Shown here: one piece after another, positions 7,639-17,104 of the stretch
Numbering within the stretch: the first letter of the stretch is position 1
Layout of the letters: the number at the start of each line of letters is the position of its first letter
Source: Pseudomonas karstica
GTDB taxonomy: Bacteria; Pseudomonadota; Gammaproteobacteria; Pseudomonadales; Pseudomonadaceae
Assembly (NCBI RefSeq): GCF_009707515.1
Contig: NZ_WLYI01000042.1
Location: forward strand, 1-41,053
Length of the DNA stretch: 41,053 nucleotides
Reading direction: 5' to 3'
Position numbers and translations under genes: made by a program
Notes under the pieces: generated by a model
The model's database searches: none
The model's input: only the letters and a program-made list of their open reading frames with translations
What the model was told of the DNA's origin: nothing

Positions 7639-8484
7639 TCAGTCCTCTGGCGGGCTGAGCAGGAAGTTGCCTTTCATCATGGTTGGGTCGTCCGATTCGA
7701 TCGTCTGCACTTGGGCTTCATCCTTGAGATTGACCCCGGATAACTGCCGACGGCACGCCTCACGCATCAAATACAACAAGCGATGAGCCGCCATGCCGTA
7801 GCTCAAGCCCTCCAGGCGTACATTGGAAATGCAGTTGCGATAGGCATCCGTCAGGCCGATCTTGGGGTTGTAGGTGAAATACAGCCCCAGGCTGTCCGGC
7901 GAACTGAGCCCTGGCCGTTCGCCGATCAGAATCACCACCATCTTTGCACCCAGCAACTGGCCTATTTCATCGGCCACCGCCACCCGGCCCTGTTCCACCA
8001 GAATCACTGGCGACAGTGACCAGCCTTCGGCGTGGGTCTGTTCTTCCATGCGTGCCAGAAATGCCAAGGTGTGTTTGTGCACGGCCAGCGCGGATAAACC
8101 ATCGGCCACCACCACTGCCAAGTCCACGCCGCCGGGGTTGACGTCGGCGTAATCGCGCAGGGCCTGGGCTGACTCATCGCTTAGGCGGCGCCCCAGGTCC
8201 GGGCGTTGCAGATAGCTGTGACGGTCGGCGGCCGCACTGTGCAACAACAAGCTTTCGCGGCCACGCTCGGCCAGTTGGCTACTCAGGCCTGCGTGATCGA
8301 ACGGCAAATGCACCGCATCCCGAGCCTGGGCGTGAGCGAACTGGAAATCCAACTGCGCATTGGTGGGAATACTGGTACCGGTACGGCCCAGGGCAATGCG
8401 TGCCGGGGTCAGGCGTCGCAGTTCCAGCCATGGGTTGTCGAGGCGGGTTTCAGGGGTGTCGATCTGCACAGGTGGCTCCTTCAT
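7639..8484 (-). CDS. eutC: Ethanolamine ammonia-lyase small subunit
   Basis: 281 aa from ATG 8484, whose first bases overlap the eutB stop (ATGA), implying translational coupling. A longer frame to 8583 runs inside eutB and is not used. EutC with EutB forms the adenosylcobalamin-dependent lyase that converts ethanolamine to acetaldehyde and ammonia. Typical blocks are LDNPWLELRRLTPARIALGRTG, the B12-side segment LAVVVADGLSALAVHKH, VVILIGERPGLSSPDSLG and the C-terminal GLSYGMAAHRLLYLMREACR. It is the last gene of the exaC-eat-eutB-eutC cluster. No microcompartment shell or reactivase (eutA) gene is nearby. Confidence 0.96.
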   Translation of the reverse strand: MKEPPVQIDTPETRLDNPWLELRRLTPARIALGRTGTSIPTNAQLDFQFAHAQARDAVHLPFDHAGLSSQLAERGRESLLLHSAAADRHSYLQRPDLGRRLSDESAQALRDYADVNPGGVDLAVVVADGLSALAVHKHTLAFLARMEEQTHAEGWSLSPVILVEQGRVAVADEIGQLLGAKMVVILIGERPGLSSPDSLGLYFTYNPKIGLTDAYRNCISNVRLEGLSYGMAAHRLLYLMREACRRQLSGVNLKDEAQVQTIESDDPTMMKGNFLLSPPED

Positions 8485-9875
8485 CCCAATTGCGCCAAGG
8501 CCTGGCGGAAAGCCGGTGGCAGGCTGTTGCCGAACCGTACCTTGCCATCGACCTGCGTGAAGATGCCCATGTTCGCCAGCCACTGTTCAAATTCCGGCGC
8601 CGGCTTCAAGCCCAATGTTTGTCGGGCGTACAGCGCATCGTGGAACGAGGTGGTCTGGTAGTTGAGCATGATGTCGTCGGAGCCCGGGATACCCATGATG
8701 AAGTTGATCCCGGCCACGCCCAATAGGGTCAGCAGGGTGTCCATATCGTCCTGATCGGCTTCGGCATGGTTGGTGTAGCAGATGTCGCAGCCCATGGGCA
8801 CGCCCAACAGTTTGCCGCAGAAGTGGTCTTCCAGGCCGGCGCGGATGATCTGTTTGCCGTTGTACAGGTACTCGGGGCCGATAAAGCCGACCACGGTGTT
8901 CACCAAAAATGGCTTGAAGTGCCGCGCCACGGCATAGGCGCGGGTCTCGCAGGTTTGCTGGTCGACGCCAAAGTGCGCGTTGGCCGACAACGCGCTGCCC
9001 TGGCCGGTTTCGAAGTACATCAGGTTCTGCCCCAGGGTGCCGCGATTGAGGCTCAAGCCCGCCTCATAACCTTCCTGCAGCAGGCTCAGGCTGATGCCGA
9101 AACTGGCGTTGGCCGCTTCGGTGCCGGCAATCGATTGGAACACCAGGTCCAGCGGCACGCCGCGATTGATGGCCTCGATGGACGTCGTGACGTGGGTCAG
9201 CACGCAGGCTTGGGTCGGGATGTCGTAGCGCTGGATGATCGCGTCGAGCATTTCCAGCATGGCGCAGATCGAGGCAATGCTGTCGGTGGCCGGGTTGATG
9301 CCGATCATCGCGTCGCCGTTGCCGTACAACAGGCCATCGAGAATGCTCGCGGCTATGCCTGCCGGTTCATCGGTGGGATGGTTGGGTTGCAAGCGGGTGG
9401 ACAGGCGCCCGCGCAGGCCCATGGTGCCTCGGAATTGGGTGACGACACGGATTTTCTGCGCCACCAGTACCAGGTCCTGGACGCGCATGATCTTCGACAC
9501 GGCGGCGGCCATTTCCGGTGTCAGTCCCGGCGCCAGGGCGCGCAGGCTGTGTTCGTCGGCCGCGTCACTGAGCAGCCAGTCGCGCAAGCCGCCAACGGTC
9601 AGGTGGCTGACCGGCGAAAACGCTTGTTTGTCGTGGGTGTCGATGATCAGTCGGGTGACTTCGTCGCTTTCATAGGGGATCAGCACTTCTTCGAGGAAGT
9701 GCTTCAAGGGAATATTGGCCAGGGCCATTTGCGCCGCGACCCGTTCGCCATCGTTCTGTGCGGCGACACCTGCGAGGAAGTCTCCGGAGCGCGCCGGGCT
9801 GGCCTTGGCCATCACGTCCTTGAGGCTATCGAAGCGGTAGGTCAATGCGCCGACCGCGTGGGAAAAACTTGCCAT
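8481..9875 (-). CDS. eutB: Ethanolamine ammonia-lyase large subunit
   Basis: 464 aa, normal length for EutB, the TIM-barrel catalytic subunit of the adenosylcobalamin-dependent lyase. The start ATG 9875 is preceded by GGAG at 8 bases. Family blocks are visible: the N-terminal LKDVMAKASPARSGDFLAGVAA, GLLYGNGDAMIGINPATDS in the middle, FETGQGSALSANAHFGVDQQT, then GFIGPEYLYNGKQIIRAGLEDHF and MGCDICYTNHAEADQDDMD near the C-terminus. The cofactor must be supplied by B12 synthesis or uptake elsewhere. It overlaps eutC by 4 bases and lies 52 bp after eat, with a hairpin in that gap. Confidence 0.97.
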   Translation of the reverse strand: MASFSHAVGALTYRFDSLKDVMAKASPARSGDFLAGVAAQNDGERVAAQMALANIPLKHFLEEVLIPYESDEVTRLIIDTHDKQAFSPVSHLTVGGLRDWLLSDAADEHSLRALAPGLTPEMAAAVSKIMRVQDLVLVAQKIRVVTQFRGTMGLRGRLSTRLQPNHPTDEPAGIAASILDGLLYGNGDAMIGINPATDSIASICAMLEMLDAIIQRYDIPTQACVLTHVTTSIEAINRGVPLDLVFQSIAGTEAANASFGISLSLLQEGYEAGLSLNRGTLGQNLMYFETGQGSALSANAHFGVDQQTCETRAYAVARHFKPFLVNTVVGFIGPEYLYNGKQIIRAGLEDHFCGKLLGVPMGCDICYTNHAEADQDDMDTLLTLLGVAGINFIMGIPGSDDIMLNYQTTSFHDALYARQTLGLKPAPEFEQWLANMGIFTQVDGKVRFGNSLPPAFRQALAQLG

Positions 9876-9890
9876 ACAGAGTCTCCATGA

Positions 9891-9914
9891 CGGTGCGCAC
9901 TTGTGTGCGCACCG
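9891..9914. promoter_or_regulatory. Perfect hairpin in the eat-eutB gap
   Basis: CGGTGCGCAC and GTGCGCACCG form a perfect 10-bp stem with a 4-base TTGT loop, between the eat stop (9928) and the eutB start (9875). There is no run of T on the minus strand, so it is not a classic terminator. It may stabilise or process the polycistronic mRNA, or reduce read-through. The structure is certain as sequence; its role is inferred. Confidence 0.6.
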
Positions 9915-9927
9915 AGGTTTACGGCGT

Positions 9928-11361
9928 TTAGTGCAGGGCGGCCTCTGCGGCCTGGATCGCCGCGAATTCTTCTTCCGGCGTGCCTGCTACCAAGTGATGC
10001 CGACTGTAGAAAGCAAAGTAAGCAATTAATACTCCATAGATGATCGCTGCGCCAATCACCACTCGCGGATCCACCAGAAAGCCCGCCACGACAGCGATGC
10101 ACGCCAGTACCAGCGCCACGCCAGAGGTGAAGATACCGCCCGGTGTGCGATACGGCCGGTCCATTTTGGGGCGGCGGATGCGCAGGGTGATGTGCGCAGC
10201 CATCATCAACACGTAGGAAATAGTCGCGCCGAACACCGCCACCAGGATCAGCAGGTCGCCCTGGCCGGTCAGCGACAGGCCAAAACCGATGATGCCGGGG
10301 ATAACCAGGGCCAATACTGGCGCCTTGCTTTTATTGGTTTGCGACAGTTTGCGCGGCAAGTAGCCCGCGCGGGACAGGGCGAAAATCTGCCGAGAGTAGG
10401 CATAGATGATCGAGAAGAAGCTGGCAATCAAACCGGCCAGGCCTACCAAGTTGACGAAACTGCCCATCCAAGTCGAGCCGCCGTAGGCCAGGGCCAGGGA
10501 CTCCACCAGCGGATTGCCGGACTTGACCAGCGCCAATGTGCCGGCGCCGCCCGGTGCGATCACCAGGATCAGCAGGGCGAAGCTGGTCAGCACCACAATG
10601 GCGCCGATCAGCCCGCGTGGCAGGTCGCGTTTGGGATTCTTGGTTTCTTCGGCCGCCAACGGCACGCCTTCGACGGCGAGGAAGAACCAGATCGCGTAGG
10701 GAATCGCCGCCCATACGCCTACATAACCAAATGGCAGGAAGGCGCTGGCGCCTTTGGCCTCGGTCACTGGAATGTCTAGCAGGTTGGCAATGTTGAAGTG
10801 CGGCACCATCGACACCAGGAACACGCCCAGGGCAATGGCGGCGACGGCCGTGATGACGAACATCAGCTTCAATGCTTCACCGACGCCGAATATGTGGATG
10901 CCGATGAAGATGATGTAGAACGCCAGGTAGATCATCCAGCCGCCAATACCGAACAAAGACTCGCAATAGGCGCCGATAAACACCGCAATGGCGGCAGGGG
11001 CTATGGCGTATTCGATCAAAATCGCCGTGCCCGTGAGGAATCCACCCCAAGGCCCGAACGCACTACGGGCAAAGCCGTAGCCACCCCCTGCGGTAGGAAT
11101 CATGGAAGACAGTTCGGCCAGGGAAAAACACATGCACAGGTACATGGTGGCCATCAGCAATGTGGCGAGGAACATCCCACCCCAGCCGCCCTGGGCCAGG
11201 CCGAAGTTCCAGCCGGCGTAGTCGCCGGAGATCACATAGGCAACACCGAGGCCGACCAACAGCACCCAACCAGCGGCGCCTTTTTTCAATTCACGTTGCT
11301 GGAAATATTCGGTGCCGACTTTTTCGAAGTCGACGGAGGAGCCAGTGGGTTCGCTAGGCAT
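9928..11361 (-). CDS. eat: Ethanolamine permease
   Basis: 477 aa, an inner-membrane transporter of the amino acid-polyamine-organocation (APC) superfamily with about 12 hydrophobic segments. The N-terminal block KKGAAGWVLLVGLGVAYVIS followed by GDYAGWNFGLAQGGWGGM is characteristic of the Eat ethanolamine permease group, and AIPYAIWFFLAVEGVPLAAEE in the middle is the APC consensus region. The C-terminal tail (PEEEFAAIQAAEAALH) is cytosolic. Its place between exaC and eutB supports ethanolamine import. The ribosome site before ATG 11361 is weak. Confidence 0.95.
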   Translation of the reverse strand: MPSEPTGSSVDFEKVGTEYFQQRELKKGAAGWVLLVGLGVAYVISGDYAGWNFGLAQGGWGGMFLATLLMATMYLCMCFSLAELSSMIPTAGGGYGFARSAFGPWGGFLTGTAILIEYAIAPAAIAVFIGAYCESLFGIGGWMIYLAFYIIFIGIHIFGVGEALKLMFVITAVAAIALGVFLVSMVPHFNIANLLDIPVTEAKGASAFLPFGYVGVWAAIPYAIWFFLAVEGVPLAAEETKNPKRDLPRGLIGAIVVLTSFALLILVIAPGGAGTLALVKSGNPLVESLALAYGGSTWMGSFVNLVGLAGLIASFFSIIYAYSRQIFALSRAGYLPRKLSQTNKSKAPVLALVIPGIIGFGLSLTGQGDLLILVAVFGATISYVLMMAAHITLRIRRPKMDRPYRTPGGIFTSGVALVLACIAVVAGFLVDPRVVIGAAIIYGVLIAYFAFYSRHHLVAGTPEEEFAAIQAAEAALH

Positions 11362-11406
11362 GAGAAGTACCGTCCGTTTTTATTGTTTTATCGCGACAAG
11401 GATTGA

Positions 11407-11499
11407 CCGTTCCCACGCTCTGCGTGGTGATACACCCGTGACGCTCCGCGTCACCTTGTACTGGGCTGAGACGGCGTTCCCACGCAGGGCGTGGGAACG
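11407..11499. repeat. REP-type repeats between exaC and eat
   Basis: Tandem short hairpins of the P. fluorescens intergenic type: CGTTCCCACGCTCTGCGTGG (11408-11427), GTGACGCTCCGCGTCAC (11439-11455) and a near-perfect hairpin (11475-11499) with arms CGTTCCCACGC and GCGTGGGAACG. The last lies 13 bp after the exaC stop and may weaken or terminate read-through into eat. A sister element is at 39272-39294. Confidence 0.8.
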
Positions 11500-11511
11500 T
11501 TCGGTACGGTG

Positions 11512-13032
11512 TTAGAAGAACCCCAGCGGATTAATGTCGTAGCTCACCAGCAGGTTCTTGGTCTGCTGATAGTGATCCAACATCATCTTGTGGGTTTCAC
11601 GGCCTACACCTGACTTTTTATAACCGCCAAACGCCGCATGCGCCGGGTACAAGTGATAGCAGTTGGTCCACACGCGCCCGGCCTTGATCGCCCGGCCCAT
11701 GCGGTACGCGCGGTTGATGTCGCGGGTCCACAGGCCGGCCCCCAAGCCAAACTCGGTGTCGTTGGCAATTGCCAGGGCTTCGGCTTCATCCTTGAAGGTG
11801 GTGATGCTCACTACCGGGCCAAAGATTTCTTCCTGGAATACCCGCATCTTGTTGGTGCCTTTGAGCAGGGTCGGCTGGATGTAATAGCCGGTGGCCAGAT
11901 CGCCGCTCAGCTTCTCGACCTTGCCGCCGGTCAGCAGCTCGGCGCCTTCGCCCTTGGCGATTTCCAGGTAGGACAGGATTTTGTCGAATTGCTGCTCGGA
12001 CGCCTGGGCGCCGACCATGGTGTCGGTGTCCAGCGGATCGCCGCGCTTGATCTGCTCGATCTTCTTCATCACCACTTTCATGAAGTCGTCGTAGATCGAC
12101 TCTTCCACCAAGGCGCGAGAAGGGCAGGTACAGACTTCGCCCTGGTTAAAGAACGCCAGCACCAGGCCTTCAGCGGCTTTCTCGATGAACTGCGGTTCGG
12201 CTTTCATGATGTCTGCGAAGAAGATGTTCGGCGACTTGCCGCCCAGCTCAACGGTAGACGGAATAATATTCTCGGCCGCCGCATGCATGATGTGCGAGCC
12301 CACTGGGGTGGACCCGGTGAAGGCGATTTTGGCGATGCGTTTGCTGGTGGCCAGGGCTTCGCCAGCTTCTTTGCCGAAACCGTGGACCACGTTCAGTACG
12401 CCAGGCGGCAACAGGTCGCCGATCAACTCCATCAGCACGTTGATGCCCAGCGGGGTTTGTTCGGCGGGTTTGAGCACCACGCAGTTACCGGCGGCCAGGG
12501 CTGGCGCGAGTTTCCAGGCGGCCATCAGCAGAGGAAAGTTCCACGGGATGATCTGGCCGACCACACCCAGCGGTTCGTGGAAGTGATAGGCGGCGGTGAG
12601 TTCGTTGATTTCTGCGCTGCTGCCTTCCTGGGCGCGGATGCAACCGGCGTAGTAACGGAAGTGGTCAGCAGCCAGTGGGATGTCGGCGTTGAGGGTTTCG
12701 CGGACTGCTTTGCCATTGTCCCAGGTTTCGGTGATGGCCAGCAGTTCGAGGTTCTGTTCGATGCGGTCGGCGATTTTCAGCAGTACCAGCGAGCGGTCCT
12801 GGGCCGAGGTCTTGCCCCAGGCGTCAGCGGCGGCATGGGCGGCGTCCAGCGCCTTGTCGATGTCTTTGGCGGTGGAGCGCGGGAAATCGGCGATGGGCTT
12901 GCCGTTCACCGGCGAGGTATTGGTGAAATAGTTGCCATCCACAGGCGCGACAAATTCGCCACCGATGTAGTTGCCGTACTTGGCCTTGAACGAAACGATA
13001 GCGCCTTCAGTACCGGGGTGTGCGTAACGCAT
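11512..13032 (-). CDS. exaC: NAD-dependent acetaldehyde dehydrogenase
   Basis: 506 aa from ATG 13032, preceded by CAGGAGA; the frame is open 14 codons further up but without family character. It is an aldehyde dehydrogenase superfamily member of the ExaC/AldB type that oxidises acetaldehyde (and other short aldehydes) to acetate. Visible: the NAD-binding block IPWNFPLLMAAWKLAPALAA, the Rossmann FTGSTPVGSHIM, the catalytic Glu in ELGGKSPNIFF and the nucleophile Cys in FNQGEVCTCPSRALV, and the C-terminal AFGGYKKSGVGRETH. As first gene of the cluster it would clear acetaldehyde made by EutBC. It is preceded by a strong sigma-54 promoter and divergent from the activator gene. The exact gene name is a family-level assignment. 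Confidence 0.92.
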   Translation of the reverse strand: MRYAHPGTEGAIVSFKAKYGNYIGGEFVAPVDGNYFTNTSPVNGKPIADFPRSTAKDIDKALDAAHAAADAWGKTSAQDRSLVLLKIADRIEQNLELLAITETWDNGKAVRETLNADIPLAADHFRYYAGCIRAQEGSSAEINELTAAYHFHEPLGVVGQIIPWNFPLLMAAWKLAPALAAGNCVVLKPAEQTPLGINVLMELIGDLLPPGVLNVVHGFGKEAGEALATSKRIAKIAFTGSTPVGSHIMHAAAENIIPSTVELGGKSPNIFFADIMKAEPQFIEKAAEGLVLAFFNQGEVCTCPSRALVEESIYDDFMKVVMKKIEQIKRGDPLDTDTMVGAQASEQQFDKILSYLEIAKGEGAELLTGGKVEKLSGDLATGYYIQPTLLKGTNKMRVFQEEIFGPVVSITTFKDEAEALAIANDTEFGLGAGLWTRDINRAYRMGRAIKAGRVWTNCYHLYPAHAAFGGYKKSGVGRETHKMMLDHYQQTKNLLVSYDINPLGFF

Positions 13033-13106
13033 GGTGGGTATCTCCTGGCTTTTTGTGTTTATTGGAGGACGCACTGCTACAGCAGTCTGCGGTTATCAAA
13101 GCGTAG

Positions 13107-13123
13107 AGCAAAGGTCGGGCCAG
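13107..13123 (-). promoter_or_regulatory. Sigma-54 promoter of the exaC-eat-eutBC cluster
   Basis: On the minus strand CTGGCCCGACCTTTGCT matches the -24/-12 consensus (TGGCACG-N4-TTGCW) at all positions but one (A to C after TGGC). It lies about 75 bases before the exaC ATG, divergent to eatR, which encodes a sigma-54 activator. Confidence 0.82.
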
Positions 13124-13186
13124 TGCCTGGCTGGTGAGGTAAATCAAGGGGTTGCGATGTGTTGCCGGTGAGGGTTGCGACAGGAC

Positions 13187-13215
13187 TGGCACAGTCTGAG
13201 TGACAGTTTGTGCCA
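13187..13215. promoter_or_regulatory. Enhancer-like inverted repeat, probable EatR site
   Basis: TGGCACA (13187-13193) and TGTGCCA (13209-13215) form a perfect 7-bp inverted repeat with 15 bases between, centred about 90 bp upstream of the sigma-54 promoter. Position and symmetry fit the upstream activating site of an AcoR-type enhancer-binding protein. It could equally serve autoregulation of eatR, whose start is about 150 bp to the right. Binding is inferred. Confidence 0.6.
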
Positions 13216-13361
13216 CAACCGATACAGCCGGTGACCGGCGAGTAGAGTCGGGATTGCAATGGCGGGAAGGCTGGGGGATGCTGGGCATCCGACCCTGATT
13301 TGTAGCCGCGGCCGAGTCATAAGGGCGCGTGTGTTTCACGCAGCAGGAGAACAATAAGAAC

Positions 13362-15284
<1,923 letters not shown>

Positions 15285-15769
15285 GTGAGGATAAGCGCGG
15301 GGCATGATCTTTTACGCGCTTCTTGGATAAATCGCTCACGCCTTCGACTCGTTGGGCATCGGTGTGCGAGTCTGCGATGAATGGGGCGAAGGTTGTAAGA
15401 TTTAATAACTTTGGCAGTGTGAGTTTCTATTTGTTTTATGGTTTTCAAGTGTGGACTTGTGCAGCAGTGCGGGTGAAGTGTTTTTATTTCAGGTGAATGT
15501 TTGGTGGTTTAACTCTGCTTTCGTGGGGCTGTGTGGTTGGTTGGGGTTCGGGGGTTTTTTTTTGCTGCAGATAATGACGTCTTGTTTGCGGATGTTACTG
15601 ACTATAATGATTGTTTTAGTATTTGTATTTTTTTGTGGAACTGAATTTTAGTTTTTCGATACTACAGAGAGTACAAGGAGCGTTCATTGTTTTAGAAGGG
15701 TAACTCTAGGAATGAATGCGTAGGATAGTCAGGTGTCAGGGATATGTTTTTTACTGTAGAGGTGAATGC
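15285..15769. other. AT-rich gap between eatR and the orphan gene
   Basis: About 485 bases without a supportable gene. The first 130 bases have normal GC; from about 15400 it becomes strongly T-rich on the plus strand. A 66-codon GTG frame at 15451-15651 is very hydrophobic and looks like the product of T-rich DNA. A degenerate hrp-box-like pair (GGAACT at 15637 and CTACAGA at 15662) is present with spacing that is too long. No clear terminator for eatR is visible. Confidence 0.5.
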
Positions 15770-16867
15770 ATGAATATTACAGGTTTACCTGTTTTGATTT
15801 CTTCGCAAATTAAAGCTCTGGCGGATGACGTGTCAACGTCGCCCAGTCAACAGTCTGCGGGTGGTGTGAAAAGTGCGCAGGGTTCGAATGCATCAGTGGA
15901 TAATCACGAGGTCGAGGCGTCCAGTGACTTGAATACGACTGTCGATCATTCGAATACAGGTGAGCGTAGTAAAAGAGGGTTCAGGATGCCCAGCATCATG
16001 AGACGGCCACCCAAGTCAAGTCCCCCGATTGGGATGCCGGGTACATTTAAACCCATTGTACCGCCCAAAGCCCATCCGCTCAGTAATGCTCCTAACTCCA
16101 GGGGGATGGCCAACTTCAGGGATATTATATTCAAATCGCAGCACCCAGGCTCATCAATCATCAGGCCTTCCCCGCCGGTCGCTGCGCAACCCAAGACGTT
16201 TGGCGATATAGCCGGTAATCTGATTGCTGCTGATCGTCTGGTCAAGGCCGGTGTATTTAAAACCGACACTAGCTTGAAGACCGTCACACGTGATGCCTTT
16301 GTGAATGCTTCCATAAACGGACTTGTCAGCACTCCGTTGAGTATTGGTACTTACGCGGGGTCTGTCTGGAGTGGCGAAACGATCAAAGGTAATTTTTCCG
16401 CCGCTACCCCGTTACTGCCTCCGGCCCATCAGCCTGCGCCAAGCCAGCAAAGTAATGGGGCCGGGCCGGTGGCAAGCTCAGCAGGGGAACAAGACGCAGA
16501 AACCACCAAGCTGCGTTTGGATAATACTGAGTTGAAACTCTTGTTCGCGGCTAATACGATTCAGACGCTAACTGAGGGTGGTGAAGGCAAGGCGCTTGTC
16601 AAAGGATCTAGCTGGCCAGTCGAAACAACTGAGCGGCTCGACAATGTTGAAAAGCTGTACAGTGTTTCCGAAAAAAATCTGGAAGCTATTGCAACGGAAA
16701 ATGATTTTATTTTCAAGCCTTATAAAAATGATTCGGTGCCCGGGACTAAAGGTGTTACTGCTCGTTTGGATGCGCTTGATAAAAGGAATGAGGCAATCAA
16801 TAAGGGTATTGCAAGAATTGTTGCTGTTCGGGAAGTGGAAATGAAGACAAGTGAGTTGTCTGTTTGA
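15770..16867 (+). CDS. Orphan protein with type III effector-like N-terminus
   Basis: 365 aa from ATG 15770, preceded by AGAGGTG at a good distance; an upstream ATG at 15716 lacks such a site. I do not recognise a family. The N-terminus (MNITGLPVLISSQIKALADD) has Ile at position 3, no acidic residue in the first 18, and is followed by a Ser/Gln/Asn-rich stretch to about residue 50; these are traits described for Pseudomonas type III secreted proteins. Residues 65-130 are Pro-rich and basic (MPSIMRRPPKSSPPIGMPG), and about 155-200 is more ordered. Residues 240-365 are helical and charged with possible coiled coil (RLDALDKRNEAINKGIARIV). GC and codon use are lower than in flanking genes. It is inserted between eatR and mpl, which adjoin in P. 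aeruginosa as far as I recall. No secretion or chaperone gene is near. Confidence 0.7.
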   Translation: MNITGLPVLISSQIKALADDVSTSPSQQSAGGVKSAQGSNASVDNHEVEASSDLNTTVDHSNTGERSKRGFRMPSIMRRPPKSSPPIGMPGTFKPIVPPKAHPLSNAPNSRGMANFRDIIFKSQHPGSSIIRPSPPVAAQPKTFGDIAGNLIAADRLVKAGVFKTDTSLKTVTRDAFVNASINGLVSTPLSIGTYAGSVWSGETIKGNFSAATPLLPPAHQPAPSQQSNGAGPVASSAGEQDAETTKLRLDNTELKLLFAANTIQTLTEGGEGKALVKGSSWPVETTERLDNVEKLYSVSEKNLEAIATENDFIFKPYKNDSVPGTKGVTARLDALDKRNEAINKGIARIVAVREVEMKTSELSV

Positions 16868-16890
16868 TCGGTATATTTTGGGTGTTTGAT

Positions 16891-16909
16891 ACTGCAGTTT
16901 AAGTGCAGT
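16891..16909 (+). terminator. Weak hairpin after the orphan gene
   Basis: ACTGCA / TGCAGT, a 6-bp stem with a 7-base loop, followed by TTGTATGTTTT. It may be a weak terminator. The remaining gap to mpl (to 17104) holds a partial direct repeat of GAGTACC and AGGTTC near 16925-16970, of unknown meaning. Confidence 0.35.
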
Positions 16910-17104
16910 TGTATGTTTTGTCTGAGTACCTGCTATCAGGTTCGGCGCTGTACAGGAGTACCAGGTTCCGGACGTGATGGCAGCTCTTTCAGCGCTGTAA
17001 AAGAGTAGAAAAAATGACGTGCCTGTCTGTCAGTGACCGGCGACGCTCCCTAGCGAAATTTTCCACCCTACGCTAACCTGCCTCGATGTTTTACGAGGTC
17101 GACT

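Noticed and set aside
8766..9890. 374-codon plus-strand frame opposite eutB
   Set aside because: Antisense shadow; EutB is clearly coded on the minus strand.
11638..13137. 499-codon plus-strand frame opposite exaC
   Set aside because: Antisense shadow of the aldehyde dehydrogenase; His/Gly/Gln-rich composition without motifs.
15451..15651. 66-codon GTG frame, hydrophobic
   Set aside because: Product of T-rich DNA; no ribosome site or known pattern.
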